Source of the DNA: Absidia repens
Lineage: Eukaryota; Mucoromycota; Mucoromycetes; Mucorales; Cunninghamellaceae
DNA length: 64,000 nucleotides
NCBI GenBank assembly: GCA_002105175.1
Contig: MCGE01000018.1
Coordinates: forward strand, 124,001 to 188,000
Direction of reading: 5' to 3'
The notes beneath the pieces were generated by a model that had not been told where the DNA came from, did not search any database, and saw nothing but the letters and a program-made list of their open reading frames with translations. A program made the translations under genes and the position numbers. Position 1 is the first letter of the stretch. Every line of letters begins with the position of its first letter. Below are positions 12,406-23,500 of this stretch, piece after piece.

Positions 12406-12484
12406 GTGATAAACGATTGGATTTTATTTTGCAATTACGTATGATTGGGACAATATTGACAATTATAAAGCAAATGATTTTATT

Positions 12485-13906
12485 TTATTTTGAGGATGAT
12501 GATGATAGTAAAGTAGATAATTTTACTAAACTATGTTCTCTATTGACTAATTTGGTGTGTGCTGAAGGGGTTAATGATTGTGATTGATCTATAAGGGAAA
12601 CTATACTATGTTGGAGTCGGTGGCGTGTATCCAAGGCAATGCCATCCCAGGGTATAACAGTGGTATTCTTGTTGCTCTTGTTGGAAAGCCATGATGCCAA
12701 ATATTGGTTCTTGATTCCATACAATTGGGCCCGAATGGATGAGAATGGATCCCCTTTTCCTTGTACAAGCAGTAATGAAGCATCAGATGCAATATGAATA
12801 TCATCGTTCTATAAATAAGAAAAAAAAAGAACCCCTAATTTAGCAAAGCTCTTCATTCCGAGGAACCTTTTTCGCATTTTCAAATGACTTACTAGTGATG
12901 TCCAGTCCTTTGTAGGTTGTAATGGTGATGCTAATGACAGATGTACTTTGTAAGGATATAATATGGGCGCCCAATGATGTATATTTTCTATTGAAAATCA
13001 GAATACAAAGAAATATAATAGAAGCCAGTTAATGTATATGTTCTATGAAGCCAATGCGATATATACTCTACCTATGTCTTCCGTGATCCATTGGTAGTTC
13101 CCTGTCCACTCAATCGAGACAGATGCTGAATCTAACCAATCGTTATCATCCACTATGTAACGGACTGCTACTTTAATATCCATCCTTTCCACTTGACCCG
13201 GTGATAGTAGTATGTGAGGTGGTAATGTGGTGGCGGCATATAGTAGATATTGCTGGTAAGAAGATGATGTTGATGATGGTGTAGCCGGAACACCATGTAA
13301 AGTTGATCGATCTAGTTCATTTGGAGCCCAAGCATTTGGTGATGGTGCTAGCCAAGTCAAGTGCGCTTGGGAGATCCTAGAGAAAGGAGAGAAAAAAAAT
13401 GGTGAGTATCGATGTGCATATATGCATATTCTAGCCCTCCTCCCTCCCCCTTATTCCTTCTTACCGTTCTGTACCAGGCAAAAAAGTCAATCGGAGCCAG
13501 ACACGATCCTGAAGGATGATCCCCTTGCAACTTATCACGGTCAAACCATTGTTGACTTCAGTTGTTTCTTTGTGCGTGAGACCTTCGTTGGATAAAAGTG
13601 GAACTAAACCTGGTGGTGGTCCTTGAAGTACACGTTTTTTTCGTCGCCGACGAGTGCCGTTTTGATCATTTAATTTGAAGACATGCCCAAAATCTTGTTG
13701 CAGAATGCTTTTAGAGCTGAGTAAGAAAGCTTTCTTGCTGTGTATCTATTGAGGCAAATATAAGTGTTAAACGTTGGTTCATAAAAAAAAAAGTGGGAGA
13801 CGCTTACCGTTTTTTTTGTATGCTTGCATTGAGCCTGCGCCTGAATGAGTCTTTTTGACAGAATCGCCAATGTCTTTTCAAGGTGATCTTGTTCTTGGTT
13901 GCTCAT
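12485..13906 (-). CDS. Unrecognised protein with N-terminal helix
   Basis: Five-exon minus-strand gene; I do not recognise the family. The start at 13906 gives MSNQEQDHLEKTLAILSKRL, a probable coiled coil with heptad leucines. The second exon has a basic patch (NGTRRRRKKRV, likely nuclear or nucleic-acid contact), then GLTVISCKGIILQDRVWLRL, which looks like beta strands. Next come SQAHLTWLAPSPNAWAPNEL, a Ser/Thr-rich loop, MDIKVAVRYIVDDNDWLDSA, WTGNYQWITEDIENIHHWAP, and finally a mixed helical part ending in a serine run before the stop at 12485. Splice sites are canonical and phases agree across all junctions (for example WTSL|NDDIHIA), so it appears intact at roughly 370 residues. It is divergent from the mannose pyrophosphorylase gene, with 285 bp between the starts. 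Confidence 0.7.
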
Positions 13907-14191
13907 TTAGGAAAAGGGTAGAAAGAAAGGAGAGGTGGGGATTGAGCCACGACGCCAAGTCAAAAAAAAAAAAAAAAAGCTAGCGATCCATTTTTGAATC
14001 CAGCAGGTAAAAATAGCCATGAGGGGAATGATTGGTCGTCGATCTCTGATTTTTCAGCTAAACCCGAAAAGTTTTTGCAGCACCATAAATTAGCTTGTTA
14101 CCTATTTTTATTATTATTCTTTTCTTCTTCTTTTTCTGCTCATCATCTTTTTTACTTTTTTTTCACTTTTCTTTACATATACATATATACC

Positions 14192-15539
14192 ATGAAGGCC
14201 CTTATTCTTGTTGGAGGTACGAATGACAGCTTTTCTTTGACTATTATTCAATAACAACATACTTATCACCTTACGTGTCTTTTATCAATATAGGTTTCGG
14301 TACTCGTTTGAGACCCCTTACTCTCACCCTTCCTAAACCTTTGGTTGAATTCGCTAACCGTCCAATGATTCTTCATCAAATTGAAAGCTTAGCCAAGGTA
14401 AAATATACTAAAGATGATGATGAAGGGAATGTCGGGATATGCTGGAATAATGATGAAAAAAATACTGATGGAATCAAACCCCTTTTTGTTATGTGATATT
14501 GATAGGCTGGTGTTACTGATATTGTATTGGCTGTGAACTACCGCCCTGAAATCATGGTGGCGGCTTTGAAAGAATATGAAGAAATCTACAATGTCAAGAT
14601 CACATTCTCTGTCGAAACAGAACCTTTGGGTACGGCTGGTCCTTTAGCTTTGGCAAGAGAAATTTTGGGCAAGGATGATTCTCCCTTCTTTGTGTTGAAC
14701 AGTGATATTATTTGTGATTATCCCTTCGAACAATTACGTGATTTCCATCTTTCTCACTCAAATGAAGGTACCATTGTTGTTACCAAGGTTGATGATCCTT
14801 CCAAGTATGGTGTTATTGTCAACGAACCTGGCCATGCCTCCAAGATTGAACGCTTTGTAGAAAAACCCAAGGAATTTATCAGCAACAAGATTAATGCTGG
14901 TATTTACATTCTGAGCCCTTCTGTGCTGGATCGTATTGAGGTAAGTCAACAAGGGGAGTGCGAATCGGATATCAAACAATGGATACTTATTATTTATTAT
15001 ATCATTAGCTCAAGCCCACTTCTATTGAAAAGGAAGTATTCCCATATATTGCTCAAGATGGCCAATTACACACATTTGATCTCGAAGGTTTTTGGATGGA
15101 TGTTGGTCAACCCAAGGACTTTTTGACCGGCACTTGCCTCTATTTGTCTCACTTGTCCAAGAAGAATCCTCAAGAATTAGCCAACCCTACTTTGGATTAT
15201 GTACACAAAGGTAATGTGATGGTTCACCCTACAGCCAAGATTGGTAAAGGATGCCGTATTGGTCCTAATGTGGTGGTGGGTCCCAACGTAGTGGTAGGTG
15301 ATGGTGTCCGTCTTCAACGTTGTGTTATTTTGGAAGGTGCGAATATTAAGGACTTTGCGTGGGTGCATTCAAGTATTGTTGGTTGGCATTCATCTGTGGG
15401 TCGCTGGTCTCGATTGGAAGGATGCTCTGTACTGGGTGACGATGTGACCATCAAGGATGAAATCTATGTCAATGGTGGTTCCATTCTGCCACACAAGAGC
15501 ATTGCCGCCAATATTACTGAACCTCAAATCATTATGTAA
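14192..15539 (+). CDS. MPG1: Mannose-1-phosphate guanylyltransferase (GDP-mannose pyrophosphorylase)
   Basis: Cytosolic enzyme making GDP-mannose from GTP and mannose-1-phosphate, the donor for N- and O-glycans, GPI anchors and wall mannans. Exons 14192-14216, 14294-14397, 14506-14940 and 15009-15539 total 1095 nt, so 364 residues, the normal length. The nucleotide-binding signature [19 protein letters not shown] is split by intron 1 after the second Gly codon's first base. Further landmarks: [44 protein letters not shown] and [11 protein letters not shown]. The C-terminal left-handed beta-helix hexapeptide repeats run [20 protein letters not shown]. It ends ...ITEPQIIM. No defects seen. Confidence 0.97.
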
Positions 15540-16159
15540 ATAGTCGTTCCCCATACACCCTTTCCATCTTCTCTTCCGTTTGTCACTTGACACCCTTTTT
15601 TATATACTTTATATCTATTTACACACACTTCCCACTACTCTTTTTTTTTACACAATTTAGTATGATTATTATTTTTATTGCTTTGTTGTTAATATCTTCA
15701 AATAAAAACTACAATTTTTGTATGATCTATACTTTTGTCCTCTTTTATAAGCTCTATACGCTTGTCTTCAAATTAAAACGAACCTCTTTTTTATATAGAT
15801 TGAACCATACATTTGTCTTCAAACAAAAGCCATTCATCCTTTAACATGATCCTATAGACAACTTTTCAAATAAAAGTGACACTTCTTTTTCAATCATATT
15901 CACATACTTGTTTTAAATACTGATCATCATTTGCAAATCATACGTGGTCTAATCAAATTGACAAAAAAAAAACTTATGTATGCATGCACCTCCTTATAAC
16001 CAAAATCGCACTATCAATATAGCAACATCAAACTCATCAAAATAAAAATACAAATAACAGAAGAACTGTAACTTTATTCAAATAAAAGGAGGGGAATAAA
16101 CTAAAGTAATATCTAAGGGTCATGACACTAACCAAACACATAAGAAGAAAAAAAGACTA
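15540..16159. other. AT-rich spacer with repeated CTTCAAATAAAA-like motif
   Basis: Region between convergent MPG1 and Aurora genes. It contains a recurring motif of the form (T)CTTCAAA(T/C)(A/T)AAA about every 50-65 bp (near 15697, 15765, 15815, 15862, and again near 16077). Some copies contain AATAAA and could be polyadenylation signals. No coding signal. Confidence 0.55.
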
Positions 16160-17538
16160 TCATGCTGAAGATGAAGATGGTCGTCGTCGTTGCCCAAGCC
16201 ATATATGGCGCACCAGGTCAGAGATATATCCGCGTTTCATGATGTCGTATTGCAAAGCCAGAGACACAAAGTCACGCGCCAAGTCGCCAACATGATCTGG
16301 AAAAGTGTATTCCACCTTGACAATATGATGATATGTATCCACATATTCCGCATGTTCAAATGGAGGATGGCCCACCAGGAGTTCGTAAGCCAATACCCCT
16401 AATGCCCATACATCCACTTTGGCATTGTGTGTTCGATTTTCAATCATTTCCGGTGGTAAATAGTCTAATGTCCCACAAAACGTTTTCCGCCGAGGACGTC
16501 GGTCATGTACTGCCCACCCGAAATCACTCAATTTAAGACGATCATTTTTGTCAACAAGTACTAGAAAGAAAGAGATTAGTAAGAGCCAAATATATATTTG
16601 TTGAATGGGGGGGGGTTACTCACTGTTTTCAGGTTTGATATCTCTATGAATGACACCGAGGTTGTGAAGGTAGCTAACGGCATCTGTCATTTGATAGATA
16701 AACTAGTAAAAAAAAAAAAAAAAAGTGTAAGTGGATTTAGTAGCAATCGCTCCCTCCCCTTCCCAAACTTACCTCAGAAGCCAGAGGTTCAGTGAAACGA
16801 CCATGTTGTTCGAGCTGTTGATAAAGAGAGCCGTGAGAAGCACAATCGAGTACCAAGTAGATATGCTTATTGTCTTGAAAGTAACCATACATGCGCAAGA
16901 TATGAGGGTGGCGCAAATGAGCATGGATCTCCACCTCCCGCTTGAGGAATTTTGCCACATTCGCATCCAACAGTTCCTTCTTGGTCAGGATTTTCAGGGC
17001 AACCACCTTTCGGGACCATTTTTCCCTGGCCATGTACACATTGCCGAATTTACCAGAGCCGAGATGTTTTCCAACGTCGAAGTCATGTGTTTCCCATTGC
17101 TTTTTCCTGTAGTAAAGAAAGATAAAGATCAACACTTAACACATGGATCTTCGGATTTTTTTGTGATTGCATGCCTTACCTGTATTGCTTTTGTTTCTCA
17201 AGATTACTTCTACTCATATTATCTACGTCCATCGATGCCACAAATGTATTTACACCAAGTGTGCGTCTAACAATGGGTGAATCCATATAGTTGCTTTTTT
17301 TGTCGTGCCCTGCGGAGTGTTGTGCCAATTGCTGGTAGTAGCGTGCGCGTTTTTGTGGTAATGAGCTAATTTCATTGGTATGCTGTGAAAATGGTGAGGC
17401 TGGGGGTGATGTGTCTAAAGGAACATGGCGTGGTGTATAATCAACATAAGCTGAAGGTGGTGGTGGTGGTGAATCTGTGTTGGTCCATATTGATGTGATG
17501 TTGGGAGAAACTGGTTCGCTTTCGTTGCTGAGAGTCAT
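16160..17538 (-). CDS. IPL1: Aurora-family protein kinase
   Basis: Serine/threonine kinase of the chromosomal passenger complex, acting at kinetochores and in cytokinesis. Four exons. A roughly 120-residue unstructured N-terminus (from 17538, Pro/Ser-rich) precedes the catalytic domain: Gly-rich loop GSGKFGNVYMA, VALKIL lysine, catalytic loop HRDIKPEN, DFG as LSDFGWA (the Trp after DFG is an Aurora hallmark), activation loop RRKTFCGTLDYLPPEM with the regulatory Thr. The C-lobe ends LALQYDIMKRGYISDLVRHI. There the usual D/NP and HPW prolines are Ile, which is unusual. The gene ends in a serine run at 16160. A 16-bp A-run sits at the 3' end of the intron near 16710 (polypyrimidine tract on the gene strand). 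Confidence 0.93.
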
Positions 17539-18098
17539 TTATAATAAAGGGAGAACGAGCAAAGAGAGTAAAATAAATCCAAATATCTCGACCGCCCAAT
17601 TGACATATCAAAAATGTCGGAAATTAAATCACACTACCACGCCTAAACTTGGAACGGCAGGATCTCTGAAATAAAATTAACTAAAATGTTCGCTTTACAC
17701 ACACCATGCCATGTTTTAACATTATGCTATAGTTACATTGATGAGACTTGAATGATCTAGAAATTACGTATTTCTTTGGAGTGGTGCCCTGAACACAACG
17801 TGCATGTTTCTACAGAGATCAAAAACTGATATGATACAGGTAGTTTTACATACTCTTTTTATCACGTAATGTATGTTTGTTTGAAGTTATTTTATATCAT
17901 TTTACAGTGACATAGAAGAACCTTGACTGCAACCAGCATAGTTTATTCCGTAGATCCAGTGAGAAAAAAGTGTATAAAAACAAACAAAACCATCAAAACT
18001 ATATATTCTGCTTAGCTGTAGACAGGTGTAAAAAGAGGAAATTACAAAATTGTATTCATTAGCTCTTTATAACAGCTTATAATCTTTTGATCATTCCC

Positions 18099-18392
18099 AT
18101 GTTGAAATCTTTACTGTCTTTGTCCTGCGTCATTGTTATTTCCATATTTGTCCATCATGTTCACACAGCTTCTATACGTAAGTACTGTGGTTGAATGATT
18201 GATTGATCTAACCTCTCTTTTCCTACTCATACAATCTTTGTGTTTTTTGTTATTATGAAAGATGTAATTCCATCCTATACCGAGACATTAAGACAATGTT
18301 TTGTTGAAATACATGACTGTCCAGACGGGACGATTTGTATTGTCGAGAACCAAAATTATGGTCACTGTGGTCCCGCACCGAAAGCTAGCTGA
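18099..18392 (+). CDS. Small secreted cysteine-containing peptide (69 residues)
   Basis: Two exons (18099-18177 and 18262-18392) joined by an 84-bp GTAAGT...AG intron give exactly 70 codons including TGA. The first exon is a classical signal peptide: MLKSLLSLSCVIVISIFVHH followed by VHTAS. The mature part (about 42 residues) contains four cysteines: RQCFVEIHDCPDGTICIVEN, then YGHCGPAPKAS and stop. Spacing C-x6-C-x5-C-x8-C suggests two disulfides. I do not recognise a family, and make no functional claim beyond secretion. It lies just upstream of a broken multi-exon region that may have been part of the same accessory locus. Confidence 0.55.
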
Positions 18393-18467
18393 GTTGGAAT
18401 TTCAATTTTTTGACACCCCTTGAATAAAGTCGCGATACTTTTTTCTTTTCTTTAACTCTTTATTACA

Positions 18468-18874
18468 ATGTCTTCATCTCTTCAGCGAACTAGTAACATT
18501 ACTGCTGACTTTACTGCAGAAGGTAAAAATAGGATAGCATTTCTATCCTTATCGCTCACGTCCTTCTATATGCTTATTATGATGCACACGATATGTTTGT
18601 TTGACTAGGTCGGTAGAAGGAACTACATATGCCCACTTCGATGACACAAAAAAGTTTAAAACTTGAGTTTGTGTTAGTAATAAGAATATTGGGGTGTTAT
18701 TAGAAATATTCTCAGTATGACAACAGAAACATCGGCGGATTCGATTATCATCTCACAATGAACTTGTCAGGCAATCCAGAAGTTTCAACATAACATATAC
18801 GCTGCCATTCGCTCAAAAGGTAAACCATGACAAAAATTAACATTAAGAAGCCAAAACTAACTGGAGTGTTGTTC

Positions 18875-18910
<36 letters not shown>

Positions 18911-19293
18911 CATAGGCTTGAGTACCGTCTATGTTTGATAGAACGATATTGGGATACAAACTAGTTTAGATATTTGGGTCTTTGGGTATACGGCGTTGAA
19001 CGAAAATTATTTTTTCAATATCCAAACAGACTGAAGGTAGTATCAGCTTTATTTTAAGGACACCTGGTCAATGGCTATCTGTAAAGGTAGTAACAAAAAT
19101 ACAAAATGATACTCACCGTTGTTTTTTGCTACCATCTCATTAGATAGCGTTTTCGGGACTTTATCTGGACGAACAACAGATGGTTCAAGAGCAGCAAATT
19201 GAACTGGTGAGGGAAAACATCAAGGCGGGTAGCATCTCACTTTTATACAAGAAAAATGGACCGGTCCCCTTATTATTGAAATATAATCGATAG
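18468..19293 (+). pseudogene. Broken multi-exon gene, unrecognised
   Basis: Starting at the ATG at 18468 (MSSSLQRTSNITADFTAEEG across an intron), protein-like pieces follow on the plus strand: YDNRNIGGFDYHLTMNLSGN, FNITYTLPFAQK, DIWVFGYTALNENYFFNIQT, GSISFILRTPGQWLSVK, then IAFSGLYLDEQQMVQEQQIE to a TAG at 19291. Intron edges are plausible, but single-base frame shifts are needed near 18782 and 19030, and a stop follows the second piece. A 31-bp T-run lies in one intron. Beta-strand-like composition; family unknown. Either a decayed gene or one damaged by sequence errors. Confidence 0.35.
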
Positions 19294-20537
19294 GGTTGTC
19301 AACCTTGGTTTTACTGAGATACTGTGACCTGGATAGATTAGAATAGTTTAGACTCTGCCCCATATTTTTTTTTTTTACGTAGTTTAGCATTTCATTATTT
19401 TGCAGTGCATAGTTTTGAATTTGGTCAATAAATAAATATTTATCATATCTATATATTATTGTTATTATTGTATGAAACGGTGTGGGTTTTGAACATGAGC
19501 AACGATATTTACAAATATGGGTTGTTGTTATTCTTTTACTTTTTATTTTTCCTTAGACAATAGGAACAGGTTTATTTATGGAACCTAGTAGAAACTCAAC
19601 AAAACATGCCGACAAAATTACAGAATTTTCATGGTGCAGATCCACACCGGTGTTCAAATGCAAGGTCAAATTACCGTGAAATTAAATAATTTACGTTGTT
19701 ACGATATGATTCACTGTATCCACCTTGTTGGATTTTTCTTTTTAGAGTTTTGAAAAAATGCCTGAAGATTGGTTTTTACCTCAATTCCTACTTTTTCAGT
19801 TAACATGGATCAAACCTATTGCTATGATGAAAAAAAAAGCATTCAAGTCTTCGTTCCAGATGAAGCGGCGATTGAATACTTTTACAGAATTTGCAGTAAA
19901 ATAGGCTTTCTCGGAGGATACACACGGAGAACACGAAAATGACTAATTCCGGGTAATGAATATCATGCTGATGGAAGGGTACTATATTGAGAGGGTTTCA
20001 ACAGAAGTAAAAAGCATGTAACAAAAGTTTGTAAAAAAGAAAGGATTTTGGAAGCAAAGTCACTTATAGTGGTAATGATTCCGAATACGCTGTGGGGAGC
20101 AGTTGAGGTTAGTCTAGTTTTATGTTACCTACATATTGTTTTAGCGTAAATGATTCCTGACCCCTCTTTTATATTTTGTCTTTCAATCACATATCAGCTA
20201 TCACCTAAATTGGTAAGTTCAAATAAAATGTTAAAAATATTTGAAGACCGCTGTCTTCGATTTTGATAAAAATAAATCTGAATCTTTTTTTTATTTATTC
20301 TGTCTTTCCACTTATTTTTTTTTTTTCTGTACACGTTTTTATTGAAAAGCCATCTTTATCATCCTAATTGTTATTTCTCGCTCTTCTTATATATCGTCAT
20401 TGGTAAGTTAAATCTATGACAAAACAATCGCCATAATATGTCTAAATTCCCCCCCTTTTTTTTTATTAGCATATTACTGACTTGACATCATCTGACATAC
20501 TCAAATCTAACTTCGTCAACATTGATTTTGGTGAAGG

Positions 20538-23500
20538 ATGCAAGACGAAACTCGTACTGATCTCACAAGTCTTTCTCATGAAAGCAACAAAGGGCCATCT
20601 GAAGACGCCATTCTCCACCTTCTCCAAAGCCGATTCAAGCATGGACTACCTTATACCCGACTTGGTCACTCTACTCTTATTGCGGTGAACCCTTATCAGC
20701 CTCTTGACCTATTGAATGATGCTACTTTACAATCTTATGCTGACGTTTGCTACCGTGATCTCTCTGAATCCAAGCCTATCATGCAACCTCACGTCTATGA
20801 TTTGGCAGCAAAGGTTTACTTCCATATGCGACGAACTGGTCAAGATCAATCTATCATATTGAGGTAAGGACGATGATCAAAACATTTTTAGTTGTGATAT
20901 AAATATATTTTTTATTTGCCATATTTATTTTTTGTGTACCCGACTCATTCATCGACTTTTCTTTTTATATAAAAAATACACTAGTGGGATCACTGGCTCT
21001 GGCAAAAGTACAACTCGTGCTCATATTCTAGAACAACTCCTGTTACTATCCACCCACACAAAAAAGGAACGCAAACTACAACAGCAAATTCGCCAAGCGT
21101 CTGTCATTTTGGAAGCTTTTGGACATGCTCGTACTTCCCAAAACAAATCCGCATCTCAGTTTGGACAGTTTCAAGAAATTCAGCTGAACGAAAGGGGTCA
21201 TTTGGTAGGCTCACAAGTGTTGACTTTTGCTTTCGACAAGTATCGACTTTTGGCGACTCGGCGTGGCCGCTTGGGTGAACGCACATATCATGTCTTTTAT
21301 TCTCTTTTGGCTGGTACAACCCTTGAAGAAAAAACAGCATTGTATATCAACTTTGATCTCGATCATTTTTATTACTTGAACAACCAACATTTGACAACCG
21401 AAGATGAAGTGCATTTTGGTGATCTAAAGACCGCTCTCAAGACTTGTGGATTCAAGGCCTCGGTGGTGACTGCCATGTTCCAACTCTTATCAGCTATTCT
21501 ACATATGGGTAACTTGCAGTTTACGGAGCCAGAAGACTCGATGGTCCAAGATGCGTGTGCTGTCAAAAACGTGGATGTACTTCAAGCAGTGGCTGCTTTA
21601 CTTGGTGTCTCCCCTCACAAACTGGAAACTGCTTTGACTTACAAATTACGGTTGATCCGGAATGAACTCTGCACGGTGTTTTTGAATCCTCGCGCTGCTG
21701 AGGAACAACGGGATGCTTTTGCTTGTGCTTTATATCATTCACTTTTTGTCTGGATTGTGGAAAACGTCAACACCAAACTCTGTCATGGTGATCCTGCAAA
21801 CTTTATTGGGCTGATGGATTTACCAGGTTTCCAGAACTTTTCAAAGACGGATGACAATGGGTTTGAACAATTCTGCTTCAACTTTGCAAACGAACGACTT
21901 CATCAATTCATGATCCAGCAGCAATTTCACGACGATAACGAAGCAGCACAGGACGGACTTTCATTGCCCAAGGTGTTGACGATGGACAATATCAGCTGTT
22001 TGGATCTACTCGGGGGAAATAATGGCAACAATGGTGGGACTATTGGTTTGGTCGGTGCTGTCAACAAAACCAGCGCCAAATACCAAGCGGGTGCAACAGA
22101 TGCCACGGACGCAAATCTCTTGGCTACTATGCAACGTCAATACAACGGTCATCCTTCCTTCATTTCAGCACAATCATTCTCATTTGGCATTCATCATTAT
22201 GGCGGCACGGTGCATTACTCCGTGGACCACTTTTTGGATCGGAATATGGACAGCATGTCGCCTGATTTTGTCAGTCTTTTACGGGATCACAGCTCAAACA
22301 ACTTTGTGTCATCTCTTTTCCAAAGTATGGCTATGGCAACCGAATCTCACCCTAAGGACGATCGCACTATTGTGAAAGCACAACTCACCTCAAAACCAAC
22401 TCGGGCACCTTCCATGCGACGTAAAACGACCAAACGACTCCAACGCAAAAACACTACAAAACAAACACCTACGATTCCGGAAGACTCAGAATCTATGACA
22501 CCAACGACTGTGGACGCAGTAGCCGCGCAGGATGGAATACCGGACGAAGATATCAAGGTCTCTACTGTTTTGGATCAACTTTATACAACTCTCAGTGATC
22601 TCTTTGTGACGATGGCTGGTACTCAGATCTACAATGTCATTCATATCCGACCCAACGACATGCAGACACCTGATACATTGGACAGCAATCGTGTCAAGAA
22701 CCAGCTCCGGTCCTTTTTGATATCTGATTTGACGTTACGACGAAGTAGAGAATATGTGATCAATTATACCTATGCCGAATTTATCACCCGATATGAATCT
22801 CTAGTTGTCAGCATGATCGATACAACAAACAAGTCTGACCGTGAACAACTCGACACTCTTTATGCGTTTATGAACTGGAATGACCATCATGCCTACCTTG
22901 GTCGGGAATTGATTTGGCTGGCCTATGACTCTTGGCGGGAACTCGAAAATGGTCTACGTATTGCAGAAAAAGAAGCTCGTGCAAAAGCGAAGGGCGTAAC
23001 AAGCGAAGCTGCTGCAGGTGCTACTCTTGGGGCTACTGGTGTGACAGCGGACGGGACTGGTGATGATGACCAGATGCAAGAAATGCGTACACTTCCTTTA
23101 CATGATGATCCAGCCTATGAAGCTCTCTCTGGCTCTGGCGGTTTTGGTGATCCACGTCATCGTTATCCTAACCATACTGACAGCTTTATGATGGGGCCCC
23201 ATATGGCTGGGACTGCAAGTATGTATGGTGGAAGCTATGCTGCTAGTGAAGATGGACACCGTCGGGATGATATGGCAAGTCAATGGGGTGATGAATCTGA
23301 ATGGGGTATCAATGGTCTCGGCGAAGGGTAAGCAATAATAATAAGAGCAAAGAATAATAAAACGGGAGGTGAATGATGAACTCATTACCATTATTTTTAT
23401 TATCACTGTTAGATTTGGACCTAACATGGATATGGCCAAGATGGTGGAAGATTATCAGGCGCCGCAAATCGAAAATATTGAAGAAGTCCCAATTACTGCC

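Larger units (their letters stand above)
10192..12484. other. Spacer with coding-like relics and a microsatellite
   Basis: About 2.3 kb. It contains the COX6 promoter with A/G-rich tracts, a plus-strand coding-like region (10888-11996) broken by stops, and a GAT microsatellite at 12351-12404. AATAAA-like sequences near 12220 and 12300 could be polyadenylation signals for a plus-strand transcript. Confidence 0.5.
17539..20537. other. Spacer with a small secreted-peptide gene and broken coding exons
   Basis: Three kb between Aurora and the chitin synthase. Besides the two entries at 18099-18392 and 18468-19293 it contains a 31-bp T-run (18876-18906) and further coding-like patches at about 19545-19735 (VQIHTGVQMQGQITVKLNNL) and 19800-19942 (MDQTYCYDEKKSIQVFVPDE). 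20200-20500 is pyrimidine-rich promoter-like sequence upstream of the chitin synthase. Confidence 0.5.

Noticed and set aside
12336..12587. Plus-strand open frame with a poly-aspartate run
   Set aside because: Driven by the GAT microsatellite; flanking residues show no domain, and it lies in the 3' region of the opposite-strand gene.
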